In this document: one piece after another, positions 21,875-33,148 of the stretch
Layout of the letters: each line of letters begins with the position of its first letter
Numbering within the stretch: position 1 is the first letter of the stretch
Source of the DNA: Acer yangbiense
Taxonomy: Eukaryota > Streptophyta > Magnoliopsida > Sapindales > Sapindaceae
Direction: 5' to 3'
NCBI GenBank assembly: GCA_008009225.1
Contig: CM017764.1
Location: 21,771,722 to 21,835,721 of the forward strand
DNA length: 64,000 nt
Notes under the pieces: generated by a model
Told to the model about the DNA's origin: nothing
Database searches by the model: none
The model's input: the letters and a program-made list of their open reading frames with translations, nothing else
Program-made: the position numbers and the translations under genes

Positions 21875-21894
21875 AGGAACCCGCTCTGATACCA
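21875..21894 (-). other. Primer binding site, initiator Met tRNA (element E)
   Basis: Minus strand TGGTATCAGAGCGGGTTCC, fully matching the complement of the initiator tRNA-Met 3' end, 2 bases from the LTR at 21897. Confidence 0.93.
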
Positions 21895-21896
21895 AT

Positions 21897-23580
21897 TGAA
21901 AGTTCTTAAAATACTCGAGGCGTGTTTATCAATATAAAGCTAGAGGGGGGGGTGAATAGATTTTAACTATTATTACCCAATTTTCGCATGCAAGTCAATT
22001 TTACGAAAATGCCCCTACTAGTCAAAAATACATACAAGTGTAATATAGTGCGGAATTTAAATAACACTTGATGTATACGTGGAAACCCAACCACTGGGAA
22101 AAAACCACGGGCTGTATAGTGCGCCACACTCGGAACTCGAAATCACTAATTGAAATGAAGTTTACAACCTATGTAGACCTCGTCTAACACTCCGGTCTGT
22201 AACCCCTCACTTCTACCCAGCGGGCCTTTATTAGCAACCCTATTCCAATTTGCTTGAGGCCTAAGCACTCTTAGCCTCAAGACTTACTTCTCTATGAAGA
22301 GAAACAACCCTATGTGAATATGTATGAATATTCAATTAGTGCAATAAGAGCTAGGGTACTCTAAATGCTTATCTAGGATGATGATATATTCAATTTAAAT
22401 CAACCCTAGATATCAATTGCTAAATGACATGTCAAATAGCATAGATGATCATAGATTATAAAAACCTAGATATCTATCAAAAACAACACTCAATTAATTC
22501 ATCACAAATAATCTCTTTTCTTGTATTTAACATATGATCAAAAACATACAAGTAATTTAAAAGAGATGGCTTGGTATTTAAAATACTACAATAAGATGAA
22601 ATTAATCAAAATCTTACCAAGCAAGTTGTGATGATGCAAACCCATACATGGATGCACTCTATATAGGCATAGGAGATGCAATATGAAATTTGATGCAAAA
22701 GGGGTTTGATTTGAGTGGTTAAAGATGAGTTCTTGATTTGATTTTCTCTCAAAATCTATCTTTGAAGATTAGGGTTCTTAAGAGTCAAAGAACTGATTCA
22801 GATAATGAGAAAGTGTGATATTTATAGACATCAAGAACAGGGCAAGTGAAAAGACAATTTTGCCCCTGAAACGCACCGTTCGGCGGTTTCAATCGGCGGC
22901 CAGGCCGCCGATGACGACCGCTGAATTGAGCTCGTGAAGAACAGAGCATTAACGGCGGTTTCATTCGGCGGTTACGTGACCGCCGATCCAACCGCCGAAT
23001 CAAACCCGAGAGATTAAAATCGATCAGGTATGAACGGCGGTTTCGAACGGCGGTCGTGACCGCCGATCTTGACCGCATAATTGCTTCAGACCAATCTGGA
23101 CTGAAACGGCGGTTTCATTCGGCGGCCAAGCCGCCGATAATAGCCGCCGATCACCAACAATGGTGAAAACCAAGGAGAAGCCAAGGGCATTCTCCATAGG
23201 CGGTCTTCGCGCGAAACCAAGCACTCATTAGTGCAAGCGCGGACGTTTCCGAACAATGTCGGGAAACGAATTATAAGGCACATATACACACAACAAGATA
23301 TATCAACCAAAGTGCTAGTGTGTAAAGTGACATGTGAAGAGATGCACATAAAAATAAGCAAGTATGCAATCATAGCAAGAATGCTAAGTGAGTGTGTGCT
23401 ACTAAATCTCTTCAAAGAAAAACAAGCACAAGAGATTATACCTTTGGCGTGCTTGAATCTTGAGGTCATGGAAGGGCCTTTGATCTTCAACACTAAACAC
23501 TTGGACTACCCTTACAATCAAAACCCCAACATGTGGTTTGACCACGAAATAAGCCAATCAACAAAACGGGAATCCCTACA
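21897..23580 (-). repeat. Element E 5' LTR
   Basis: 1684 bp, same length as 17156-18839. By-eye differences: one base near each LTR start, one in the GGTTAAA(T/G)ATGAG block, two in the palindrome array and one near the far end. TATA box at 22819-22826. Confidence 0.95.
22819..22826 (-). promoter_or_regulatory. TATA box, element E 5' LTR
   Basis: Minus TATAAATA directly downstream of the CGGCGG palindrome array (22878-23151). This is the likely promoter for the gag-tail transcript. Confidence 0.68.
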
Positions 23581-23585
23581 ACTTC

Positions 23586-23953
23586 CTTACAAGGATAGAC
23601 TAGACAATGGACTCAAATGAAATCTACTCCCCAAGGAGGGATTTTCGTGAGAGAAAATTGAGGGTCGATATCTTGGTAACACACTCAATGTAATTTTATT
23701 GATATCCTCCCAAGAGTTCTTGTCAGTAAAATTGCAAGGCTAAAATTGAAAACGCTGGTTGTTATGTTAACAATTAGGTGGGACCTAGTCTAACTAGTAA
23801 ATGGTGCGAACTCCCAAAGGAGACGTAACATTTATGGGTGTTGGATCACCGTTGAATTTTTATGATTGAGTTATTTATTTAATTCAAGATAAATATTTAA
23901 AAGTGCTTTATCATGATTATTTACTCATATAATTTTTGTTTTATTCAGAAATC
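23586..23953 (+). other. Copia A leader, second part
   Basis: Resumes after the TSD of E and leads to the gag start. No ORF. Removing E joins it to 17150 without a gap. Confidence 0.65.
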
Positions 23954-24808
23954 ATGACCCCATCACTTATGAACATCCTGAAAGATAACACTTTAACTGG
24001 AGATAATTATGTCACATGGAAAAGGAAAATTGGGTTGTTGCTGCAAAGTGAAAAACATAAGTTTGTTCTAACTACTCCTAAACCACCTGCTCCTAATAAT
24101 GAATCAAGCATAATGCAAAGAGATGAGTATGAGCAGTGGAAGACTTCAGATGATATGGCCAAATGTTACATTATGGCTACTATCTCCGACGTGTTGCAAC
24201 AGCAGCATGAAGGAATGGAGTCTGCTGCTGATATAATGATGTCTCTAGAGGAGATGTTTGCTATGAAGTCCATGATGACTAAGAGAGAGGCAGTGACTGC
24301 TTTTATGAATCTTAGGATGAAACCTGGACAGGCTATGAAGGATCACATGATGAAAGTCATAGCACATCTCAACATTGCTGAACTGCATGGCTCTGAGATA
24401 GATGGTGAGACAAAAATTGATATGGTTGTCAATTCATTGTCAGATTCCTTTGATCAGTTCAAATTGGACTACACTTTGAACAAAAAGGAATACACCTTAC
24501 AAGGCCTGATGCAAGATGTTCAAAGTGCTGAAAAGATCCTTGTGAAAAGCAAAGGTCAAGATATTCATATGGTTGGTAAAGTTGCTACTGTTAAGACCCG
24601 TCAGAAGGTCAAGAAACAACAGAAGAAAAAGCAATTTGGGCCTACCAAGAAGGAGACCAAGAAAGTAACCAAGATCAAAGGGAAATGCTTCCTTTGTGGT
24701 GAAAAGGGACATTGGAAAAGAAATTGCCAAAAGTCCCAAAATAAGAAGGAAGAAGGTAATGTTAATTATCTTGAAACATGTTTTCTGGCAGATTCTACTG
24801 ATTCTTAG
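23954..24808 (+). CDS. Copia A Gag
   Basis: Start at MTPSLMNILK (23954); an in-frame ATG at 23936 is less typical. Copia gag features: LTGDNYVTWKRKIGLLLQ, MMSLEEMF, VNSLSDSFDQFKLDY, a lysine-rich stretch, and one knuckle CFLCGEKGHWKRNC at about residues 250-263. The frame ends at TAG 24806-24808 but the same frame continues into the protease, so the family normally makes one Gag-Pol polyprotein. The Gag part itself is intact. Confidence 0.88.
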   Translation: MTPSLMNILKDNTLTGDNYVTWKRKIGLLLQSEKHKFVLTTPKPPAPNNESSIMQRDEYEQWKTSDDMAKCYIMATISDVLQQQHEGMESAADIMMSLEEMFAMKSMMTKREAVTAFMNLRMKPGQAMKDHMMKVIAHLNIAELHGSEIDGETKIDMVVNSLSDSFDQFKLDYTLNKKEYTLQGLMQDVQSAEKILVKSKGQDIHMVGKVATVKTRQKVKKQQKKKQFGPTKKETKKVTKIKGKCFLCGEKGHWKRNCQKSQNKKEEGNVNYLETCFLADSTDS

Positions 24809-27800
24809 ATCATAGACTCTGGAGCCACTAATCATGTTTGTTATTCCTTGCAGGGGTTCCAAGAAAGGAGAAGGCTGAGTAAGAATGAAATCAATTTGCG
24901 CTTGGGCAACGGAACGTTAGTGTCTGCAAGTGCAGTGGGAGATATTAGAGTTTATTTGGATTCTAGAAGGCATTTAGATCTGATAGACGCTTATTATGTA
25001 CCTCAATTCAAGAGAAATTTAATTTCAGTTTCTTGTTTGAATAAATTTGGATATTCGGTTACTTTTAATAAAGATTTTATTATTAGTAAGAATAACAAAT
25101 TTATTTGCAAAGGTACATTGGAAAACGGCTTATTCTTTTTGCATATAAATAACTCTCACTCGTTAGACACAGAATTAACGGAACCTGATCATAAAAGAGT
25201 AAAATTATCAATAGATGAAACCTACCTGTGGCATTTACGCCTAGGTCATATTAACCTTAATAGGATTAAAAGATTGGTATGTGATGGACCTTTAAGTGAC
25301 TTAAAGGTTAATGATCTACCAACTTGTGAATCTTGTTTGGAAGGTAAGATGACCAAAAGGTCGTTCTTGGCCAAAGGCGCAAGAGCCACTGAATGCTTAG
25401 GATTAATACACACTAATGTATGTGGTCCTATGAGCATTCAAGCTAGAGGTGGATATGAGTACTTCATCACCTTCACAGATGATTACTCGAGATTTGGTTA
25501 TGTGTATCTCATGCGACATTGAGTCGGATGCTTTTGACATGTTCAAAGCATTCAAAGCTGAAGTAGAAAATCAGCTTGAGAAACACATAAAAATCTTGAG
25601 ATCTGATCGTGGTGAAGAATATCTATCTGGTGAGTTTCAGCAATATCTTATTGATAATGGGATAGTTTCTCAGTTTTCTGCACCAGGAACACCTCAACAG
25701 AATGGGGTAGTAGAAAGGAGAAATAGAACTCTTTTAGACATGGTTAGGTCTATATTGAGTTATTCAACACTTCCTATTTCTTTTTGGGGATATGCTTTAC
25801 AAACTGCTATATACATTCTAAACGATGTGCCATCTAAGTCCGTTCCTAAAACACCGCATGAGTTATGGACTGGGCGCAAGCCTAGTTTACAACACTTAAG
25901 GATATTTGGTTGTCCTGCGCATGTGTTAAAAGGAAAGACAGAAAAGATGGAGTCTCGTTCGGAAACGTGTATATTTGTAGGGTATCCAAAAGAAACTAAA
26001 GGATATTATTTCTATAGTCTTTCAGATCTTAAAGTATTTGTTTCAACAAATGCTAAATTTCTAGAAAAGGACTATATGAATGATTTTGTACCTAGAAGTA
26101 GAATTGTCCTGGATGAGATGTCAGGAGATACAATTCCACGAGAGGTTACACAACCTAACCCAATTGTAAGTTCTGATCCAACACAAGATCAACAACCTGC
26201 CATTCCTCGTCGTAGTGGGAGGGTTAGAACACAACCTGAAAGATACATCGGTCTGGGAGAATTAGTGGAGAATCTCCCGGACGACAATGATCCCTACACG
26301 TATAAGGAAGCAATGGAGGATGTTGATAGTTGCCATTGGCAAGAGGTAATGCAATCTGAGATTGAATCTATGTTCGATAACAAGGTCTGGTCCCTTGTAG
26401 ACTTGCCTAAAGGGATAAAACCAATTGGGTGCAAGTGAGTATACAAGAGGAAAAGAGGTATGGAAGGAAATGTGGAAACCTTTAAAGCTAGATTGGTGGC
26501 TAAAAGGTATACACAGAAAGAAGGTATCGATTACGAGGAAACCTTCTCTCCTGTGGCCATGCTTAAATCCATTAGGATACTCTTGTCCATTGCAGCATCT
26601 TTAGATCTAGAGATTTGGCAAATGGACGTCAAGATAACTTTCCTTAATGGAAGTCTTGACGAAAGCATCTACATGATACAACCAGAAGGATTCATTGAAA
26701 AAGGCCAAATGCAAAAGGTATGCAAGTTGCAGAAATCCATATATGGATTAAGCAAGCATCCAGATCCTGGAATATAAGGTTCGATCAAGCTGTCAAAGGT
26801 TTTGGATTTATTCAGAATCCTGACGAACCTTGTGTATACAAAAGGATTAAGGGCGACAAGTTGGTTTTCCTGATTTTTTATGTTGATGATATACTACTCA
26901 TTGGAAACGATGTAGGTGTATTGACATCAGTAAAGGAATGGTTAGCAAAACAATTTGATATGAAGGACTTAGGAGAAGCAAGTTTTATTCTAGGTATCCA
27001 AGTAATAAGGGATAGAAAGAATAAAACGATTGCATTATCCCAAGCTTCATACATAGACAAGATCTTGTCTAGGTTTTCCATGCAGGATTCCAAGAAAGGT
27101 ATGTTACCTTTCAGACATGGAATCAAACTTTCTAAGGAACAAGTTCCTAAGAATGAGCATAAAGAGCAATTCATGAGTAGAGTTCCATATGCCTCAGCAG
27201 TTGGAAGTCTCATGTATGCAATGCTCTGCACTAGACCAGATATTTGTTTTGTTGTTGGCATAGTTAGTAGGTTTCAATCGAAACCTGGTCCTGATCACTG
27301 GACGGCAGTCAAGCATATTTTCAAGTATCTCGAGAGAATGAGAGATAATATGCTTGTATACTCTGGAGGGGATTTAATTCCCGTTGGGTATACAGATTCT
27401 GATTTCCAATCAGATTCTGACTCCAGAAAATCCACATCAGGGGCTGTGTTTACTATTGGAGGAGGAGCAATCATATGGAGGAGTATCAAGCAATCTTGTA
27501 TTGCTGATTCCACCATGGAAGCTGAGTATGTTGCTGCATGCGAGGCTGCCAAAGAGGCTGTTTGGCTCCGCCAATTCTTGATAGACTTGGAAGTGGTTCC
27601 TAGTGCGAATAAGCAGATCACTATCTACTGTGACAATAGTGGAGCAGTGGCTAATTCGAAAGAACCAAGAAGTCACAAGAGAGGAAAACACATTGAAAGA
27701 AAGTATCATCTTTTAAGGGAGATTGTTCAAAGGGGTGACGTGACGATTACCAAAATCGCGTCAGCAGAAAATCTAGCCGATCCCTTCACAAAGGCTCTAC

Positions 27801-27865
27801 CTCAGAAGAGTTTCGATGGGCATCTAGAGAACATGGGCATGAGAGATATGACACATTTGCTATAG
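24809..27865 (+). pseudogene. Copia A pol: protease, integrase, RT, RNase H
   Basis: Protease active site IIDSGATNHVC directly after the TAG. Pre-integrase: LWHLRLGHINLNRI, CESCLEGKM. Integrase: TFTDDYSRFGYV, LRSDRGEEYLSGEF, NGVVERRNR. RT: VARLVAKRYTQKEG-like segment, IWQMDVKITFLNGS, YVDD near 26879. RNase H: DSTMEAEYVAA, YCDNSGAVANS, KHIERKYHLLRE, ending at the TAG-terminated MRDMTHLL. Damage: TAG at 24806, a frameshift near 25520, TGA 26436-26438 in a tryptophan codon, and a frameshift near 26750. Lineage is Angela/Tork-like by motif. Confidence 0.9.
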
Positions 27866-28223
27866 CGCAAGTGCGAGATTATTAGGATTATGCTCAATAG
27901 CAAGAGCGTAATATTGTAATTGACAATCTTTTTCATATTAATAAAGTGATTTCTGGTTTAACAAATCTTATAGCATTTATAGTTTAATATTATAATTGTC
28001 AAAGTAAATAATCATAAGGTCTAAAGACTATGAGAAAAGAAGAATTGTTCGTACATCTGGATATGTATGAGGTAGACACAATTCTTTAGTTAGTCTTGAA
28101 TAATGTTCACAACTTAAGTTAAAGGTTGGGCACCTTTATCTTGTTAAAGTTGTAGAATTCTTTTGCTAGCATTTGAATGGGATCAAATGAGATATGATGA
28201 GTCTAAAATCATCGGAGTGTCTT

Positions 28224-30680
28224 TGTAGGGAAAAATACGTGCACGCAACGGAAGCGAGACTAAAAGTAGAGTTTTAGTATAGTTTAAAATTTTTCCATAA
28301 TTTGAACCTTAACCCTTTAATTAATTAACATATAACACTAAAGATATCATACATTTGTCGCGTGATCCAATTGACATTGGGTTGATGGTAATCCGCAAGA
28401 TCTTCCAATCCAATCACGAACGTGAATCACCTAGGAGCGTGGTCTCCCTTCTCTTTGAATTGTGTACCTGAGGATGGATTAACAAAACTTTTTATTTTTC
28501 GTTAGTCATAACAAATTCCAAGAGGCTACAAAGAATGTTCCGGTCACTTTTGAATTCACAATCGTTAGATCGAAACTCGCGTGAACCTTATTCGAAATTG
28601 TGCACAAAACCTTTTGATATAAAAGTTACTAATGCACTATCGAAATAAGAACAAACTTTTCTCTTTTTTTCCTCTTGGCCGAATTCTCACACTAATCTAA
28701 GAGTTGGATTCTATTTTTTACTAGCAAAAGAAAAAACTCTCTCAAGCAAGAACTCTAGGGTTAGCCAAATTATATACAAAGAATATATACATATTGGCCG
28801 CCGAATACTCTTTTTACAAAATATATATATTAGGTCTCTTTTTTATAAAACCTACACGCCTATTAATAAATATATATATATATATTGCATATTATGCATG
28901 CATATCTATATTGCGGATTCTGCATGCTTTTTATAATCTATATATATTGCCGGCCATATACTTTATAAATATATATATATTTATATATATATATATATTC
29001 CGGCAATTAATTGCCATATATATTTCAAATATATCTATATATTGAGGCCGAAAATCCTTTACCATGTAGGATTTGTGCCTTTTGACTTAAATCCTAACTC
29101 TAGGTAGATTTCCTTACAATTCCAAACCCTAATCCAACTCTTTAGTGTATTTGTGACTATATAAAAGACTTCCTTATTTGACTAGATAAATAAATCTCTT
29201 ATTTATCTACTTACCAAATAAAGTCTTTTATTTTATTTATACTACCACAATAGTATACTACTAAGAAACATATTTCCTAGTTAGAAAAAGATTTTGATTT
29301 TTAATTAAATAATTAATTAATCAATTAATTAATTTCCATTTAATCAAATAATAAAAATAAAACAATATAATATCATATATATATCTCGGCCATGTGCCAT
29401 ATATATTAATATATCTATATATTATTTTTCTATTTTATTAAATCCATTGGACCTTAATAAAAGGCCCACATGTGAACCAGACCCATTCTTACTAAAAGAA
29501 ACAAGCCCACATGCCTTTCATTAATATATTAATATAATTGATCAGCCCATTAAATAAATAATGTGCAAATTATATTCTTAATATATTAAATACAATTCTA
29601 GATGGACCCATAAATTGGTCCGGTAGAATATATCAAGTGATCCATGCAAGTCCGTGTGGATTGGGGATCTTGGCGGGCCTATCTAAATTTAAGCTCCAAT
29701 CACAATCAACAAATGATTCACTTAGGTTCAATCTATTAATTTTAGTTCATTCCACTAAAGAACTAAAATTGCACTCTTAAATAAAGATGGAATAAGTAAA
29801 TGATTCTCATTCATACCCTAGACAATCTTATAGGAGATGGTGTATCCTCGTGAAGAATATCAGTAATCGCCAAGAGCTCATAGACTGCCTATAGCTCTCC
29901 AAGTTACCATATTTACTCATATGACCACATTTTGAACTTGGATATTTTGACTTGTCCAGAAGCCATGTTTCAATAGACTCTATCGAAAACTTAACGTTAA
30001 GATTCAATATCCAATACCTCAAAACACCCATATGATGATATTCTACTCTCATTTAATAAATGGAGCCACGATGTCCATATCTATAAATGAAGTCCTCTAT
30101 CGATTAACAAATGAATATCACCAAACTATCGAGGATAGACTATGCTATATAATCGTACTCATTGATAACTCAAATGATACCACTTGCAACCATAAGTCCA
30201 TCATTTATCTCAGGATTAAGATAGACTCTCTGATTGTCCTGATAATGAAAAGACTATTATCTATTGACGGTTCTAGATAAAGTATTTCATTGTGATCTAG
30301 TTCAATGCACCCAGTGCACTAGATTCTTTTACTCGAAGACCCTCCGATGATTTTAGACTCATCATAACACATTTGATCCCACTCAAATGCTAGTAAAAGA
30401 ATTCTACAACTTTAACAAGATAAAGGTGCCCAACCTTTAACTTAAGTTATGAACATTATTCAAGACTAACTAAAGAATTGTGTCTACCTCATACATACCT
30501 AGATGTACGAACAATTCTTCTTTTCTCATAGTCTTTTGACCTTATGATTATTTACTTTTGACAATTATAATAATTAAACTATAAATGCTATAAGATTTGT
30601 TAAACCAGAAATCACATTATTAATATGAATAGATTGTCAAAAACACTATTACACTCTTGCTGTTGAGCATAATCCTAACA
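28224..30680 (-). repeat. Solo LTR of family A, reversed, inside the A 3' LTR
   Basis: TGTAGGGAAAAATACGTGC...AATCCTAACA, about 2457 bp. Only 3 bases (CTT) are shared by both flanks instead of the expected 5-bp duplication. Enlarged by TA-rich runs at about 28790-29045 and 29370-29420. The antisense ORF seen in other A LTRs is broken here. Confidence 0.88.
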
Positions 30681-32046
30681 CTTCGAGTAAAAGAATCTAG
30701 TGCACTGGGTGCATTGAATTGGATCACAATGAAAAGCTTTATCTAGAACCGTCAATAGATAATAGTCTTTTCATTATCAGGATAATCGGAGAGTCTATCT
30801 TAATCCTGAGATAAATGATGGACTTATGGTTGCAAGTGGTATCATTTGAGTTATCAATGAGTACGACTATATAGCATAGTCTATCATCGATAGTTTGGTG
30901 ATATTCATTTGTTAATCGATAGAGGACTTCATTTATAGATATGGACATCGTGGCTCCATTTATTAAATGAGAGTATAATATCATCATATGGATGTTTTGA
31001 GGTAATTGGATATTAAATCTCAACGTTGAGTTTTCGATAGTGACTATTGAAAACATGGCTTCTGGACAAGTCAAAATATCCAAGTTCAAAACATGGTCAT
31101 ATGAGTAAATATAGTAACTTGGAGAGTTATAAGCGGTCTATGAACTCTTGGTGATTACTGATATTAATCACGAGGATACACTATCTCCAACATGATTGTC
31201 TAGGGTATGAATGAGGAATATCTTCTTATTCTATCTTTATTTAAGAGTTCAATTTTAGTTCTTTAGTGGAATGAGTTAAAATTAATGGATCGGACCTAAG
31301 TGAATCATTTGTTGATTGTGATTAGGTTATGTCTATTGAATCTTAAATTTAGATAGCCCGCCAAGATCCCCAATCCACACGGACTTGCATGGATCACTTG
31401 ATATATTCTACCGGACCAATTTATGGGTCCATCTAGAATTGCATTTAATATATTAAGAATATAATTTGCACATTATTTGTTTAATGGGCTGATCAATTAT
31501 ATTAATATATGAATGAAAGACATATGGGCTTGTTTCTTTTAGTAAGAATGGGTCTGGTTCACATGTGGGCTTTTTATTTAAAGTCCAATGGATTAAATAA
31601 AATAAGGAAATAATATTTGGCCCATTTATTGTAAGTGGGGCGGCAAGGCTATATACATAGTCAAAAATATTATTTTATTTTATTGTTTGATTAAATGAGA
31701 ATTAATTAATTTATTAATTAATTATTTAATTAAGAAACAAAATCTTTTTCTGATTAGGAAATATGTTTCCTAGAGTTATACTATATGTATACTAAAAGTA
31801 AAAGACTTGTTTGGTAAGAAAATAAATAATTAAGTTTATTTATTTAATCAAATAAGAAGTCTTTTTATTAAGTCAATAAAAGAATAAAATACTTATGAGT
31901 TAAATTAGGATTAGGATTCTAAAGTTGATTGAAATTAGGGCAAAGCACAAATCCTTTTTGGAAGAGGATTTTCGGCCAACCCTAATTGTATCACAAGTAG
32001 GATTCGGCCAACCCTAAAGGAAGAAGAGAAGAAATTTCGGCCACCC

Positions 32047-32053
32047 TATATAA
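32047..32053 (+). promoter_or_regulatory. TATA box in A LTR
   Basis: TATATAA within TTCGGCCACCCTATATAA. The same block is at 51915-51921 in the solo LTR. Repeats of TTCGGCCAACCCTAA lie on both sides. Confidence 0.6.
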
Positions 32054-32603
32054 TACATGCTATAGAATTCGGCCACCCCATTGGTTTAACTGGATCAATT
32101 TTCTTCTTCTTCTCAACTCATAGAAAAGTGTTTGATTATTCTACCAAGACATAAAAGAGAGAAGAGATTATTCTTTTGATGGTACACTAATTGCTTGTTC
32201 ATCAATAAGCTTGTGTGTACAACATCGAATTAGGTTCACACGAGTTTCGATCATTAGATTGAGAACTCAAAAGTGACCGGAATAATCTTTGTAATTTTTT
32301 GGTTGTTTTGTGACTAACAAAAAGAAAAAGAAAGTTTGTTTATCCATTCTCAGGTACGCAATTCAAAGAAAAGGGAGACCACGCTCCTAGGTGATTCACG
32401 TTCGTGCTAGGATTGAAGATCTTGCGGATTACCATCGACGTAAGTCAATCGGATCACGCGACAAAAGGTATTCTACTTTTTGTTACTTTATATGTATGTT
32501 TAATTAATTTAAAGGGTTAAGGTTCATCAAAGGAAAAATTTTTAAACATACTAAATCTCTTTTTAGTCTCGCTTCCGCTGCGTTGACCGTATTTTTCCCT
32601 ACA

Positions 32604-33148
32604 GCCATGACATATAGCAATTGATATCTAGGATTGATTTAATTGTCATCTTATAATCCTAGATAAGCATTTAGTGTAACCTAGCATTAATTGCATATTT
32701 GGATATCATATATATTCACATAGGTTGATTTATCTCTTCATTGAGAAGTAAGTCTTGTGGCTAAGGTTGCTTATGCCTCATGCAAATTGATCTAGGTTTA
32801 CTTTTAAAGGCCTACGGGTAGTAGTGGTGGGTTAGTGACCGTGTAGGGTTTGACGTGGTCAACCTAGGTTGTAGACACCATTACAATTAGTGGATTCGAA
32901 GATCGTGTGTGGCGCACATAACAGCCCTTGGTTTTTCCTTGTTAAAGGTTTCCACGTAAAAATCAAGTGTTATTTTAATTCCGCATTTTACACTTGATTT
33001 ATTGCTTTAACTAGATTGAGGTTATTTTCGTAAAATTGACTAATTGCAAAAATTTGGTAATAACCAGATTAAAATCTATTCACCCCCTCCCCCCTCCCCC
33101 TCCCCCTCCCTCTAGATAGTTTTATACACACCGGCATAATTAGTTTCA
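32604..33148 (+). repeat. Sirevirus-like LTR fragment
   Basis: Reverse complement relation to the starts of the Sire1 and E LTRs. It has AAAATCTATTCACCCC, then TCTAGATAGTTTTATACACACC and the end AGTTTCA at 33148. The upstream half is missing where the A LTR ends at 32603, so A was probably inserted into it. The poly-C tract has become a CCCCCT repeat (33086-33115). Confidence 0.75.

Larger units (their letters stand above)
17156..23580 (-). mobile_element. Element E: complete non-autonomous Sirevirus carrying only a gag tail
   Basis: 6425 bp. Both LTRs are exactly 1684 bp and differ by about five substitutions by eye, so the insertion is recent. TSD is ACTTC, with an initiator-Met PBS at the minus-strand 5' side and PPT AAAGGGGGAGAT against the other LTR. 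The 3.06-kb interior has one uninterrupted ORF (20110-21759) and a 3' noncoding region collinear with that of Sire1. There is no protease, integrase, RT or RNase H, and no capsid domain in the ORF. It must be mobilised by a relative; Sire1-like elements are the natural candidate because PBS, PPT region and gag tail correspond. Confidence 0.93.
16260..32603 (+). mobile_element. Copia element A (Angela/Tork-like), 5' LTR lost, two nested insertions
   Basis: Leader, gag (23954), pol to 27865 and 3' LTR (27880-32603) in + orientation. The leader is split by element E (17156-23580) and the 3' LTR by a reversed LTR of the same family (28224-30680). The left end begins at a junction with the truncated Sire1 LTR, so there is no 5' LTR, no PBS and no TSD. 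Lineage guess is from integrase and RT motifs such as GTPQQNGVVERRNRTLLDM and ELWTGRKPSLQHLRIFGCP. Confidence 0.8.
27880..32603 (+). repeat. Copia A 3' LTR, split by a reversed A LTR
   Basis: Parts 27880-28223 and 30681-32603 together match the solo A LTR 50229-52478. The start is TATTAGGATTATG rather than TGTTAGG, so the terminal TG is mutated. The PPT-like CAAGTGCGAGAT precedes it. Near the end it has the TTCGGCCAACCC repeat set (about 31970-32085) with TATA box TATATAA at 32047-32053. It ends TTTTTCCCTACA. Confidence 0.88.
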
